Source of the DNA: Ottelia alismoides
Lineage: Eukaryota > Streptophyta > Magnoliopsida > Alismatales > Hydrocharitaceae
DNA: 64,000 nt
NCBI GenBank assembly: GCA_037367405.1
Contig: JAZKJV010002961.1
Location: forward strand, 238,383 to 302,382
Reading direction: 5' to 3'
In this document: positions 44,456 through 57,719 of the stretch, piece after piece
Numbering within the stretch: position 1 is the stretch's first letter
Layout of the letters: every line of letters starts with the position of its first letter
Notes under the pieces: generated by a model
What the model saw: the letters and a program-made list of their open reading frames with translations, nothing else
Told to the model about the DNA's origin: nothing
Databases searched by the model: none
Program-made: the position numbers and the translations under genes

Positions 44456-45513
44456 CATGTCCCATGTCATTGATGTATCCCGGATTCTCACTCTTTATTC
44501 TTTTATTTTATATATTTATCTTGGCAAAACAACATCTAAATACCTGTAAATACAATAACATAGCATTCAACACGCATTTGTTAATATTGCATAATTAGCA
44601 TGTATTTGTGCAAAAATAAAATAATAAAGGAAAAGAAAAAAGGAAGGAGGTATTTAGAATAAATACAAAGTGACCCGAACCCCAAGAGAAGGTCAAGCCT
44701 TGACGTGATTGCCAAATAAAATAAGTAGAGAGAGATAGGGTCCACTGTATATTGTACATATTCCCTATGTGTACAAATAACTATTTTTGACAAAATAAAA
44801 CTAAACTATTATTTTTTATCTCCTTATATATATATTTAAAAATAAAATAAAAATCGGAAAAATTAAAATCAAATAAAAAAATTCCTCTTTCATTGTATAA
44901 ACACATGTATATATACTACACCCCTATTTATTCAAAACATGTAAATAATCCATAAAAATAAAATAAAAAATATTTTTTATTCCTAAAATTATGTTGAAAA
45001 TAAATAAAATATAAAATTAGGGGTATTTGTGTAAAAATAATAAAATAAAATTGATTGTACATAATACATAGGTATATTATACATGTATATAAGACTATAT
45101 ATTGTATATACACTAATTTAACTTCCATAAAAATAATTAAAAATCATAAAAAAAATCTTTGAAAAATAATAAATAATTTTCATTTTATTCGTTTCTTCAT
45201 TTAAATTCATTTATTATTTTTTATTTAATTTTCTTTATTTTTCTCCTCTATTTTGTCCTGTAGCGTCTTTATCCCAACCCCCTTCTGATTGGGCCACATC
45301 AGATTGTTGACCACGGTCAACTGGTCCCCCCGGACCCCCTTTCTCGTTAAATCGAGATTTGCACCGATTTTAGCCACACGATCAGACTGTCTTTGTCCCT
45401 GATTCCAAGCTCCGAATGCCAGGCTCGGATCCCTAACCCTCGCCCAATACTCCCTTGCTCGATCCGCACCTTGGTTCGTGGGCCACACCTCCTCCATGTC
45501 GGACCCTCACACT

Positions 45514-45520
45514 TATATAT
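45514..45520 (+). promoter_or_regulatory. TATA box of L4
   Basis: TATATAT within CACTTATATATCATGC, followed about 30 bases later by a CT-rich segment. Confidence 0.4.
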
Positions 45521-45879
45521 CATGCACCACCCCCTCCTTTTCCTCCACCTTTCTGGCTGCGCCACCATCTCCTGCCTAACAGTCTGCCTTTCTCAGAGTG
45601 ACAACGAGCGAGAGGGAGGGCATGGGAGCCTTTTGGAGCGTGCTAGCCCTAGGTCCGATGAGGTGCAACCTCAGCTCTGCCGCAAGGAGTAGAGCCTCTG
45701 GCTGCGCCGGCCATCGAGGCCAAGACCACCGTGGACAATCATCTGCAACCCCATGCGCACTTCGACCACCATCAGATACCTCATTTTGCTTCCCTTATCC
45801 ATCGATTCTATCATCTTCCTGAGAAACGGAGCACCTCCGACGAAGATATCCCCTACCCTGTTTCACCATCCTCCGATGT

Positions 45880-46046
45880 TATGCTAACAAATGGGAGGGA
45901 CCGTTAGTTCCAAGGATGAGATGCCAATGCAACATGTCATCATTTGTGATGTATTTGATGTCTGGGGCATCGACTTCATGGGTCCATTCCAGGTCATCCA
46001 TGGTTTTTAATATATCCTTCTTGCAGTGGATTATTTGTCAAGGTAC
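45880..46046 (+). pseudogene. Athila-type integrase scrap
   Basis: In one frame, with a stop: EMPMQHVI-type linker, then CDVFDVWGIDFMGPF with the first catalytic Asp, then YILLAVDYLSRYA. It corresponds to the end of the zinc domain and start of the catalytic core, as at 60905-61070 in G3, but keeps the Asp that G3 has lost. It ends abruptly at LTR sequence of opposite orientation. Confidence 0.75.
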
Positions 46047-47268
46047 GCGTAGGAAGCAGGCTGAGGGAGGCAGTTGCGCGAGGTGGGTGGTGCGGGCGCA
46101 ACTGCCGCAAGAGGTGATGCATGCGCGTGGGTTGACCAAAGGAAGCGAGCACGTGAGGGGAATGGGGAAGGAGAGGGGGATGGTCACGTGCCAGGCACGT
46201 GACTGGGCCGAGAGAGAAAGCACCACGTGGCGCGCTCGGGAGCGGCCACGTGGCAGCTTATTTTATTTTTTCTAATAATAATAATAATAACTAAATAAAT
46301 AAATAAATTAGTTAATTAAAATAAATTAATATAAAATAATTAATATAAAATAAAATAAGTAAAAATAATAGAAATGGTTGACATGTGGCGGCTCCAGGAG
46401 CAGCCATGTATTGCTCCTAGAAAAATCTAAATTCAAATTAAAAGAAAAATAAAAAATAATACTAAATTAGATCAAATCAAAAAGCGGTAAACATGAAAGT
46501 TGCTTGTCTTGATGAGATCTAAAACTTATGTGAAGGACCGAAAATCAAAGGAAGTCATCTGTACAAAGTGTATTTTTGGGTGATATCTTATGGGTATATA
46601 ATACCGTGTTTTTGTTTTATAATTTTTTGCCATTTTTAAATAATATAAAAATCAAATAAAATCATGAAAAATATGTAACAAATACTTACAACTCATTCTA
46701 TTTTTTTATTTTTAATAATCAAGAAAATGAAGAAATAAAATACAAGGGCAAAAAGGCCAATATGTGCAATACAATAGGGGCACGGAACCCAAGTTTCACA
46801 TACGATCTTCGATTTTTATGAAAGTAGTCTTGTTTTGAAGATCTTTGAATGTATGTTACTTCAAAAGTGAGTAGACCTAAATCGAACATTGTATGAGAGA
46901 GATATGCACATCTTAAGGTTCATAGTTTCAAACTTGGATTTGGGTTTTATTAGACAAGTTTACAAGTTAGTATTTTTTTTGATATTTTCCCTTTATTAGT
47001 GTTAATAATGTATACACTATAGAGTTGATTTTATTGAATTTAGAGTTAGTATAAAATAGATATGGAAAGGTTAATTTGACTAATATACAGATGAATATAT
47101 ACAAGGAATTTCAGGCTTCTTATTAATGCAGATATGAATGCTAAAATGCAGATATTATTTACACATGCATGAATGCTAATTATGCAATACAAGTGATGAA
47201 ATGCAGCTAAATACTTGGGGAAAAAGCTTTATTTTCAACTTTTAGAGTGATGAATCACATATTCATCA
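46047..47268 (-). repeat. L6: truncated Athila-like LTR (minus orientation) inside L4
   Basis: The right end is ATTCATCA, with the terminus repeat TGATGAAT also inverted next to it. Landmarks in N1 order: G-box palindrome (46183), paired CCACGTGGC (46222-46256), GATGAGATCTAAAACTT (46515), and ACCCAAGTTTCACATACGATC (46790). About 1.2 kb, so its R-U5 half is missing. Confidence 0.55.
46183..46203. promoter_or_regulatory. Perfect double G-box palindrome
   Basis: GTCACGTGCC, one base, GGCACGTGAC. Two CACGTG cores in a perfect inverted repeat at the place equivalent to the N1 cluster. Confidence 0.6.
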
Positions 47269-49146
47269 GTCGCTTAGCAGGTTGTTCTCTCCATCACACG
47301 CTCATCCTTTCCGTTCACCCCCATCTACTGTTCTTGGCTATTAGTGATGCTCTAACTCATGCTGGAGCCGCCGTCCGAGCAAGAACTTTTCATCTGCAGG
47401 GTTGGAGCGCAATTAGACCTCATTTAGAGGTCAAGTACATCCCAAGAGAGCTCCAGGTCGGTCAAGCACCCCCAGGACCCTCCATTCAGTCTTGGGCCCT
47501 TCTGAGCCATCCTGCAGCTGCGGAGCTGCATCACCGACCCATTCCACGTCCTAGCAGCTCGAAAGGATGTCAGAACCACGCAGAATCAATGATTGAAACT
47601 CGCCTTCGGTGAGTTCTTCCCCGTTCTCCCTAACGCCTCCTACATCATCCGATCGAGGCCATCTCCAGCTCTAATCCAAGTCGTTCACTTACGGGAGGCC
47701 TCTGACCGTCAGATCCATCTAAGGATCTCATCTGTGCCCTCCATCGTCGAAGCGGTATCCATCCATTTCAGTTGTCCGATCATAAGTGAGAGGTCCTCGG
47801 TCATTGGATTACGCCTAATAAGGGGTAATTTATTCTTAGGCCCCTCTCTATTTTGGCTTTATTGTGCAGTCCTGTAAATATTTGTTGTAGTTTAAAATAG
47901 TGTGATCATTTTGCATGTGGACCCTTGTCATTTATGTTATTTGCATTTCAGTCCTGCTTGAGTGAGCTCATGTGATGTCTCACGTGCTTGTTTGGTTTAT
48001 TTGCATTATCTCCCCTGGACTTAATCTATGTTTTGAATGAAACTTTTCTGAGATTTGCATATATACCCCTGCGCGTGGTGTATTGCACATATGTGCTTAT
48101 TCTCCGGATATTTTGCATTATTTGCCATGAGCTTTTTATATGTGTTATTATTGGCCTGGGAACTTTCTCATAATTGCAACCAAGTCCCTACAAGCTGTGT
48201 ATTTTAGTTTTGACCAAATAAATACCTAATTAATTCCAAAAATTCGATAAAAAATAATGTTAGATCCTGCTAATACGTAATATTTTTGATACTTTTTGTG
48301 AATTAATTTAATATTGTTTGATATTTTCTAAAAATCAAAAGCCCATAAAAATTGTCCTGTCAGTTTTAGAAAATACATGAAAATTATAGAAATCATGCTA
48401 AAAAATCCAAAAAAAACAATGTTTGTTTAATTGTGTATGATTTACTTCCGATACCATTTTTATTGCAAAAATCATCATAAAATCCCTAAAAATCTCAAAA
48501 CCCTCAAAAGCTTATAAAAAGCATTGAAATTTCTAAAAAATCAGAAAATATAATTTCAATTTCTATTGTTAGATCTTTTTATTCTCTTTTTCCTAAAATT
48601 GCTCTCTAGGTCATGAGGGCACTTTAGCTATTTTTAATTTGGAATATTGACCTAGCTGCGCACTGTTTGTATTTTTAGCTCTTATGTGATTTTTATAAAA
48701 TCAGATAAAAATCAGAAAAAACCCCATAAATTTACCAAAAACACCAGAATATTTGAAAAACACAAAAATATTTTTTTCCCAATTTTTTAGGATTAATAGC
48801 CTTCAATAAAAACCCCAAAAGCTTGTCTTGTGCTTTGTTTTCCCATTTGCCTGTTTTATTCTCTTATTTAAAATTATAAAAATTTGTAAAAAAATAAAAA
48901 TATGCATTATGCTTTTTATTGTCTGATTTCGACTACTTCGAATTTCTCGTGCTCCTTCAGTTCGACCCTGGTTGCTATACCATGTTCAAATAAATAGTGG
49001 AGACCACTAACATTGTTCTATCGCTTTATCTGTTGATCGTGTGGTTCCTACCTCTTTTTCTTATTGAGCCCAATTCACCGATTAGGGTCGCAACAACCTT
49101 GATTTGCATTGATACTTAACCTTAGTTGGTGAGTCGCTCACCAGAA

Positions 49147-49164
49147 TGACGCCATTTCCAGGGA
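49147..49164 (+). other. Primer-binding site of G3, tRNA-Asp type
   Basis: TGACGCCATTTCCAGGGA matches TGGCGCCGTTGCCGGGGA at 14 of 18 positions. It lies three bases after the LTR end. Confidence 0.7.
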
Positions 49165-50522
49165 GCACGACTTAGTAGTCTTTTTCAGACTTTTTGCCTA
49201 TTTTTATCTCTATCTAATAAATGTTTTCTGACATTTTCTGCTTTAATTTTTGTGTGAGGAACCGCCTGAGGACACTTTAGAGGAGACCCGTACCAGAGGA
49301 GGAGCAGGAGAGAGTGGTTATAATAGATAGAGTAGAATTATATTAGTTTTTCATTTCAACATACTCATTTATTATTGTAATAAATTTGGAACACTTGGAT
49401 TCTCTTAGACTTATTGGGGTTTGTTTTGCCGAGCACCGGTGTGCTTGGAGGACCTCACCGCATTTTTCACCGATTTTGATTTCATCGCATTTTTCTATCT
49501 GATTTCGGAAGAATTTGGCCCCTAAACTTAGGACTTTTTATTGATAATGATGTAAATAACTTAAGATCCAATCCCTAATAGATTGCCTGCACCTATAGAG
49601 CGTAATTAGACCTTATTAATAATTCAAAAAAATTATCTTGATTGATTGATAGGTCACGTGCCGCTAGAGGTCGTATAAAATGCATGCAGGATCCGTTGTG
49701 GCGGACATCGATCTCTCTTTCTGATCAGTTAACTACCGTTCTTCACGATCTTTAGAAATTGCTCGTCTTAAGGTTGTTTTCTTCGTGCATCATTTAGATT
49801 AGTTTTAATTTTGTCTTTTAATTTATGCATGGATCACCCTGCATGTAGAGTGTTGGAGTCAGGTACGCATCTCTTACTTTGCATGCACCATAGTGTTGAT
49901 CGCACGTCAGCTTTTTCGACTTCTCCCCCTATTTTGGGACTTACAATAAATTAGGGTATCGAAAAATTCGTTAGACGTTTATTTCATTTAAAAAATATCT
50001 AAAAAGTGAAAGCAACAAAATTTGGGACTGCTAATGCAAACTTGATCTTAAAAGACATCTCACTTAAAAATATTTGTTTTGGTGAGAGTCAACCCTCATT
50101 GGTTGGTTTGCTTCAGCGAGAGAGTGACCCGTCCACTAGACTAGAGCCACACCTGAACTTTCGTTAGACTACTGGTCTTAGGGTTAGTCGTTCTCCAGTG
50201 AGGATCTCTCCGGTAACCAGTAAAACGGAGCACGACCTCCTTAACAGATTGAATTGATCGGGTAGCTGGTAAATGGTTCGCAATTCATACTGGCTGGGAA
50301 ATATCTAGCTTTGGGATCTGGCCAGTCTCTTGGGAGCATCGGATTCCTACCAACTCACTTAATCACTATGCAAGATTGATTTATCACCTAAAATAAAATT
50401 GACGATATTAACGACCGAACCTTCACGGTCATCAGCTCAGTGTTGAGTAGGTGAATTGTGGGTTTTGAGTGTTGATCTTGTTTGCTATCCAGTTCTCATC
50501 CGCATTTTAGCCCTATATCACG
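49165..50522 (+). other. G3 untranslated leader
   Basis: 1.36 kb without a convincing frame. Some phrases (GGGACTGCTAATGCAAACTTG at 50020-50045) match the N1/N2 leaders in the other orientation, showing common ancestry of the cis region. Confidence 0.55.
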
Positions 50523-52208
50523 ATGATGGGCTGGAGATCCCTTAGACTACCTTTGGTAGACCCGCTCTCGAGCACTCCGCCTCATTCATCTAGGGAGGTT
50601 CCGGGGAGCCTAGACCCGCTCTCCGAACTCGAGTTCGATTTCACCCCATTCCCCCTCGACCACCCTTCTTCCAGTCCTGAGGTGCTTGAGCAGAGACCAG
50701 CGCAGCTATTTGTTCATTTGACAGCACATGAGTTTGGGTCTTTTGCCTTTGCAGAGTCCCGTGAGATGGCCAGCTGCAAAGAGCGCACCGGTGGACAACC
50801 CCATGGTTCTACCTATGTTCTTGATCAGGGCGCCATCAACAACACACTCCTATCCTCCCAGGAGACAATGCATAGACATATTAAAGATCAGGGAATGTTT
50901 ATGGCAGAGGTGTGCCATGAGTTAGAACAGATGTGAGACGATAGAGGAGAGCCGCAGTGACCTGCCGGTGGAGACATCCCAGCACCTGGAGGAGGAGCAT
51001 ACGGACACCCGGAGGATCAGACAAAGCTAGCTAGACAACCACGACCGATGAGGCAGTTGCACAACCCTGGTGCATCCCTCACCCATCGTTGGATCTAGCT
51101 CCCCGATATTCTGGACGACTTCAAGCTCGGCCCACAAACAATTCAACTCTTGCCCTTTCTCCTTGGTCGATAGAGTAGCCTACTGGCTGAAGCATTTAGG
51201 GAGATACATTACTATTTAGGAGCAGTTCTGGACCAAATACTTGAACGAGTACTATCCACTCGGTCAGACCAACGCAGCTCGAGCTCTGATAAAAAACTTC
51301 ACCATGATCCCAACGAGCAGTTCCATGAGGCATGGGATCGATTTCGTGAGCTCATCGTCTGGTGTCAACACCATGAGATTTCCAAGCCCAACTTAGTGCA
51401 GAGTTTCTTTTGTTGCGCTGGCACTAGAGCTGTAGGGGCTTGTCAATGCTTCTTGTGGGGGAAACTACTTCTCCAAGGATAAGGATCGGGTTTGGACCAT
51501 CTATGAGGAGATGGCTGAAAACTACACCGTGATGCCCCAGACCCGAGTTTACACTTAGGGAAAGCCCGTTCCATAGGTCGTGTCCTATTAGAGGATAACA
51601 CGGGTTGAGGCAAGTCCATCCACTTTGTCAGCAACAACAACACATGCAGAGTCGTCGACAGCAGACATGGGTATCATTAACGAGAAGTTGGACCGCATAG
51701 AGATTATGGAGAAGAAGCAGTGCCAGGACATGATGCATGTCGACCGGTTGATACAGACCCTCAGTGACATGAAGACCCAGATCATGTGTCTCCAGGAGGT
51801 ACAGACGACTTCTTAGCCATGTCTCAGGTCATGGGCTGATCCTGGTAGCAGCAGCTCTTCATAACACTCTGCCCGGTATCTCCAGGTTATAGCATCCAGG
51901 CGGAGCCGGTTCAGCCATTGCAACAGCACTACTCTCAGCCACCGCCATCTCAGGACACTTAGATGGTGGTGTATTAGCACAATCAGTCGTTGGCAGTTCT
52001 TCCCTCATTCCCTTACGAGCAGGAGCCGTTGATGGAAACCAATGGGATTTGGTATGACCGGCATCATCCCGAGATCTGCCGAGATCATCCCAGATTCAGG
52101 TGGTCTACCAGAGGCACCTCGTCCCAGTATCAGCCTCCATCTCAGGGTGGACAGTTCAGCCAGCATCAGCAACGGCAACATTTAAAAACATTTAGAAACA
52201 AACAATGA
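50523..52208 (+). pseudogene. G3 gag
   Basis: Broken across frames. The N-terminal open frame (50523-50936) is Pro/Ser-rich. A capsid-like stretch follows in another frame (about 51290-51440: NEQFHEAWDRFRELIVWCQH, then EISKPNLVQSFF). A predicted coiled coil is at 51625-51816 (INEKLDRIEIMEKK and following), and a Gln-rich C-terminus at 51990-52208. Athila gags have this order. At least three frame changes or stops. The 3' end is interrupted by copia element C3. Confidence 0.7.
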
Positions 52209-54396
52209 GTGTATTCTAATGTCTAGGTCATAGAGACATTCTCCTAGACTAAGGCTCTCCCACTGAAATTCAGAAGTCTATAAATCCAACGAGATTGTTG
52301 CAACAATTGCATCAATATCCATGCGGATAACTACAAACCTTAAGATCAAATTTTCCAGTCTTCTAAAACATATGCAACAATTGCAAGTGTCATTAGAAGA
52401 ATGAGATACAATTATTAAACTTTAATCTTATCATATAAGAAAGTCAATTTCAATGACTAAATGTAGATTATTCTGGTTCTCTATCCGAGTCCTTCTCTAA
52501 GGATTCTAGACAGACTTGATAGTCATACTATCAACACACCAACTTATTGCAGTATTGGCATTCATCCAACTCTTTGGATGTCATATGGAAGTCACAGAAG
52601 TAGGTCAACTCTTTGACTTTCCTTCTTACTCGGGTCCGACCCATGCTTCCACTGTGCTCCCTTCATCTATAGACAACCATTGCTTAAGACTAAGGATCTC
52701 TTATGTTAAATTCAAAAGAATCCAATGTAAGAGCATTTCAACATTTATACATGTTTCATTAAATTCATACAATATGAATATTATGAAGCTTCATGAATGA
52801 CTAGAGTATAGACAGTAGAATGATGACATTCATCGTATCTACATCCATCCAAACTCTTAAAATATTGGTTCAGGTAGGTATTCAAATATTTTGAATACAT
52901 CATCTCTTATAGAGCTACCATTATGCATGATGCAGTGAACTATGTCATTCATGATTAAAATGTCTAGAGCACATATGTATGCCAAAACATCTTCTTAGGG
53001 TTTTATAAGGATTAATTGACAACTACGATCATCATCGGCGTGTCACTTCCAAAGTACACTCGATGAAAGATCAAGACTATAGAGACATACAAACCCTAAG
53101 GTGATGTCTTATTGTCTTATTTAATTGTCATTCCTCATTAATATGAGGAAACTTGCACATTGCATCCACATACATTATGTGTCCAACTACAAGTACAATA
53201 TCTAGATCATGAGTCCAATCCATGATATTTTATTGGTTATTATTGAGTATAACATTGAGTGGGTTTTATAAAGGATTATCTGAAATAAGAAATTTGCATA
53301 AGTGTATATATTTTTATATATATACATATTCTACTTTGATTTAGGATTTTTTATATCAAAGTTGTCTTGCCTTGTCAACACTGAAAGTTCATCCCCTTAA
53401 TCACTTTCAATGTAAGAGATATACTTACCAAAATATCTCAAGCAAGATCTGGGATCTCCTTCCTTATTTTTGTTACATCCCAATAACACGGGAACCTGTT
53501 ACTCGGATAAAAAGAAGCGGGAACACATTCCTCCTTGCAAGTCCAACTTACATCTCCCAATTTGGTCTTTAATACCCGAGCCCACCACCCCTAAGGTGAT
53601 GTTGACCCGTCATTAATTGAACCAACCATCAACAGGCTTAATACTCGCTATACGCAATCCAATATCGCCCCAATAATATGAGGACCTGATATTGGGGTCA
53701 CTACGTATACGGCCTTACTCTTTCGAGAAGCGAAGAGCCCGATCCAAATGGATTGTATGCAGGAGCTGTCACTTCGGACAAGCATCTCCTAACATACAAT
53801 ATCTGGCGACGGAACCCTTCGCCTTGACGGGAGACCATGGATGTCACTTATGTGATCCTTCATATCATATTCAAATTCTAATTAATCATTATGAATCATA
53901 TTCATTATGATTAATTCTTCCAAGGGAAATAACAACTCTATTCATAATAGAGTATTTTAATTTTAATTGGATTCCAATTAATCTAGTCATATTAAATTAA
54001 TGATCCAATTAATATCCAACAAACATTCTTAATTATTACTTGAATTATGGTATTATCTCAAATACGTATTATTTCGAATTTTAATAATTAGAAAATACAT
54101 CATGATCTCTCAGGCATCATTCGTTCCCTACCCGCTGCCATGGCTAGTACCGGCGGGAGTGGGACGGACCGCAACCGGTGCGACCCGCTACCCCAGCGAT
54201 CCCCGACTAGACACCATATCCACCTCGGGAAAAAGCAATGCCGAGCCAATCACTTTGTACTTGAGATGATCATCGGTTTTTCAACCGAAATTATACCATA
54301 TAATATTCATCAAAACCATTTTGATAATATTATAAGGAAATTTGCTAAATAAATCCCCAATCCTATTCAAGCAACAAGGTTTTGCATGTAAAAGTT

Positions 54397-54417
54397 ATCC
54401 TACAACTATTGTAGGAT
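54397..54417 (-). ncRNA. Conserved hairpin in copia leader, C3 copy
   Basis: Perfect stem ATCCTACAA / TTGTAGGAT with a 3-base loop, in the context TTTTGCATGTAAAAGTT as in C2. Confidence 0.55.
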
Positions 54418-55089
54418 AAACTAGAGTTTTCATGAAAACAATGTTTGTTGGAATGTGTATCAAGCAACCAATTGGTGATCTAGATCTAATCTAATCATTC
54501 GTTGGTTGAGTCAATGTCATTTAAGGGAATAAATATTGTTCTAATATTTCTCAAATATTATCCACAATTATTCCAGTAAATTAGCTATTAATTTCGCAAT
54601 TTTTCTTAAACGATAATCACAAGGTTTCTGATAATGATGCAATTTCCAGCAGTGACCCTCACTAACTAAAAATGGCATATCTCATTCATTTTAAATCCAA
54701 ATTAAGCAAAAATCAATTTTCAGAGATTGATAACTTGATTTAAAAATGAAACCACGTGATAAACACACATTTCCAGGCATTTTAAAACCGTAATTAACAT
54801 CTTAGTTACGCCTCTAATCGCCATCCCCGAAACAGTGGACATATGGTCAATAAAATGATCATATCTTGAGCAAACGAAATACAAACTACGCAAACTCAAG
54901 TCCTATTGTTTCCTTAATTAATGAGGAACAATATCCAATTTAAAAGTTTGTATTTAAACATTTTAAACATGGCCGAAATTTTATCACAAGATAGGGCTGT
55001 GAAAATTGAAATGCTAAAATCTTCACGAACCCAAACGAGCCCAAATTTTCGTAGGTTCATGGATCTCATCCAAACCCTTCGACAACCTG

Positions 55090-55101
55090 GCTCTGATACC
55101 A
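55090..55101 (-). other. Primer-binding site of C3, tRNA-Met
   Basis: Minus strand TGGTATCAGAGC, exact match, two bases from LTR X3. Confidence 0.9.
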
Positions 55102-55103
55102 CT

Positions 55104-57646
55104 TGAAGGATACGGGAAAAAATCCTCAAGCGCATCACAGAAGCGTGATGATCGTAGAAATTAAACATTTCTATGTGACGAAACCACATGATCCATGAAC
55201 ACTTCTCGGATCATTTCGTCTAAACCACAAACACCTAATAGGATTACCTCTTGAAGCGTGGTTGCGATCGAGTCTCTAAACAAAGAGACCTCCTGTCTCA
55301 AGTCCGATCCGACGGTGGAGACGCTTGCAAGCGTGTGGATGAGACCCGCGCTTCTCACAATCCATGTTGATGATCCAAGCCACGGATCTCCTGATCTCGA
55401 CAAACGAGATAAGACGTCTTCTTCACGAGCAAGGCACACCGAAGTAGACGGAGATCCATGAGCAAACGGTCGGGCAGCATAAGGACGACGCTGCGGCGAT
55501 GGAGGATCTCTCTAGGGCATCCATGGTGGACGACCACATGAGAGATAGAGAGAGTATGTGTGCAGAGAGAAAAGAGAGAGAGAGCAGATGTGTTGTGTCG
55601 AGAAGAGCAAGGGGTGCCTCTTCTTATATAGGGTTTTGGGAGTCCATGGATCACAATCCATGGGATACACATAATCAATGGATGAGATTGATTGTGTCTC
55701 TTTCAACGGCTAGGATTGTTGTTGGTAAAACACAACAACAATTGATTTAATTCAAATTAATTATCATTGATAAATCAATATAATTAATCTCAAGTTAAAT
55801 CACTTTTGACTAAAGATAGGATAATGAGAAGACTAAACCAATCCCCTAAAATAAGGGGACGGCTACCATCATCTCATGAGATATCAATATCTCATGATTA
55901 TATCATGATTTCTTGTCGATAATATTTTCATCAAAAAATAATTCCAAATTATGTTATGGAAAATATCAACCACGCCATTGAAATTATGTGAATCTCATTC
56001 ACAACCCAAAATTAAATGTAATTATATTTTCAATTAATCATCCAATGTGAATCCCATTCACATTAACAATTAATCAACAAATATAAAACACAATATGGCT
56101 CTCTCTTATATATTATAAATCACATTTATAATATATATGATTAATATGGATAGTGCTATCCACATTATTCATATCCATGATAATTAAATCATATTTAATC
56201 ATCTTGGATCTCTTTTCTCATGTGCCTAAATAACATGAATCCCATTCACATTATTCATATTCTTGATAAATAAATCCCATTTAATTATCTCAGATAACTC
56301 TCCTTGTAATATGAATCAAATTCATATTATCTATGATAATTAAATCACATTTAATTATCAATTTTCTCAATGCTCGGATACACATATCAACAATGAAATT
56401 ATCCATGAACTCTTTCAAGGATAATGCGCTTTCTCCGCAGATACTTGGAGATAAGGACATGGCGATTGTATTGTTCCACGTATAGTGACTTGGATATTGA
56501 GATCACATCTCAAATCCAGATCTCGGGCCTCCCATATATGCTTGATTAAATCAAGATCGCAAATCTAATCTTCTCATTGCATCTGAATCACATTCAGATC
56601 AATGTCCAACATTTGGACCAAGATCAGATTACTTCTCTACTGAGAGGAGTCACTAAAATCCAGACTCGTTTCATCACTCCCTAGGAATGGAAGCGTCATG
56701 GTTATACAATCGTTTATGATCACATCACCCTCAGGTATTCCCAATACCTGTACATCCTGCATACTGGAAGACTCAGAATAAACCCAAAGTATTAGATCAA
56801 CTTTATACTGTCTACTTCAGGGTTTTATTAGTAAGTTTCTCATTTGATCACTGGGAGTTGGTATCGATCATACACTTTCCAAAAGCATATATCATACCTA
56901 GGTCTTGATCATATAATTTCCAAAAGTATATATCAAACCTTACAAATTCAGTCAAGCTTCCAAAGCGAGATGATCGTGCGCATGGAATTTGATTCTTCCC
57001 AATATCTCATGAGTGAGCTCATGTCTTCCGGTTCAGTAAATGAACATGTATGATCCCTTTGAGAGATCGTATTACTCATATGCCCTTATATGCAACACCA
57101 GCACGCCGGTGTATAGACCTTGGTTAGGTTGTCAACCTATTGGTCTGCCAAATGTACACACTTAGATATATAGTAACACATCTATCTCTGTTCAAAGGAT
57201 GCATGCCTGTATCATGATAGCATACGATATAGGACTTTGGTTATCTCGATCTCGTCAAGTCAACTCTTTTACCTAAACTAATCTGACACCCTCCGAGTCT
57301 CTATTCCTATGCGGAGGACCTACATCAAGAGGTCGGTCAGATATCAACCTATATGAGAAAGGTTTACCATCTCCTACTCAGGCTGGAGATCATTTCCTTA
57401 GCAATCATTTGACGGTGCTTGATGAGTCCTCAATCTAACCCTTTAGATATTCATCCAAGCACCAGCCTTTGTGATTCAATTATTGAGTCAACAGCTGTAT
57501 ATTTATTAATATGGCCATGGTACATAACCCTAATTGTACTAAGGGACCTATTATGCAAATTATTTATTCTTCATTTCAGATTAGGGAATGATATTCACAA
57601 TAACATTTATTGCATAATGGCTCGTCGTGGGCTCGCATGTCCAACA
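55104..57646 (-). repeat. LTR X3: 5' LTR of C3
   Basis: Plus-strand ends TGAAGGA and GTCCAACA, that is TG...CA on either strand. About 2.54 kb. It shares with X2 the blocks GGTATTCCCAATACCTG, ATCCCTTTGAGAGATCGTAT, CCTTGGTTAGG and CTCATGTCTTCCGGTTCAG. GA-rich tract at 55545-55590. Confidence 0.85.
55621..55630 (-). promoter_or_regulatory. TATA box of LTR X3
   Basis: Minus strand TATATAAGAA in AAACCCTATATAAGAAG, at the place equivalent to X1 and X2. Confidence 0.6.
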
Positions 57647-57719
57647 GACTATTCTAAAAAGACCAAAAAAATAATAAAGGAAAGGTTTCTTCATCTACTT
57701 CGAGTCTATATGTGATGCA

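Larger units (their letters stand above)
44471..49143 (+). repeat. L4: 5' LTR of G3, with an internal insertion
   Basis: Starts TGATGTATCCCGGATTC, matching TGATGAATCCCTGATTC at 63983, and ends CTCACCA three bases before the PBS. TATA box at about 45514, GC-rich R segment, and U5 with GTTCGACCCTGGTTGCT (48961). The segment from about 45850 to 47268 is foreign: an integrase scrap plus an LTR of opposite orientation. The last 1.8 kb is AT-rich. Confidence 0.65.
52209..57646 (-). mobile_element. C3: 3'-truncated copia element inserted at the gag-pol boundary of G3
   Basis: Minus strand: LTR X3 (55104-57646), PBS (55090-55101), then leader and gag remnants down to 52209, colinear with C2 positions 42096 to about 39450. 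A decayed zinc-knuckle segment (CQYCNKLVC) is near 52545 and the protease-side text CAACAATTGCATCAATATCC near 52290. Integrase, RT and the left LTR are absent. Gypsy gag lies immediately left and gypsy pol immediately right, so it was inserted into G3 and then lost its 3' half. Confidence 0.75.

Noticed and set aside
45225..46275. Open frames in GC-rich DNA, some in the same span as the integrase scrap
   Set aside because: LTR-derived; the frame at 45916-46275 is out of phase with the real integrase reading.
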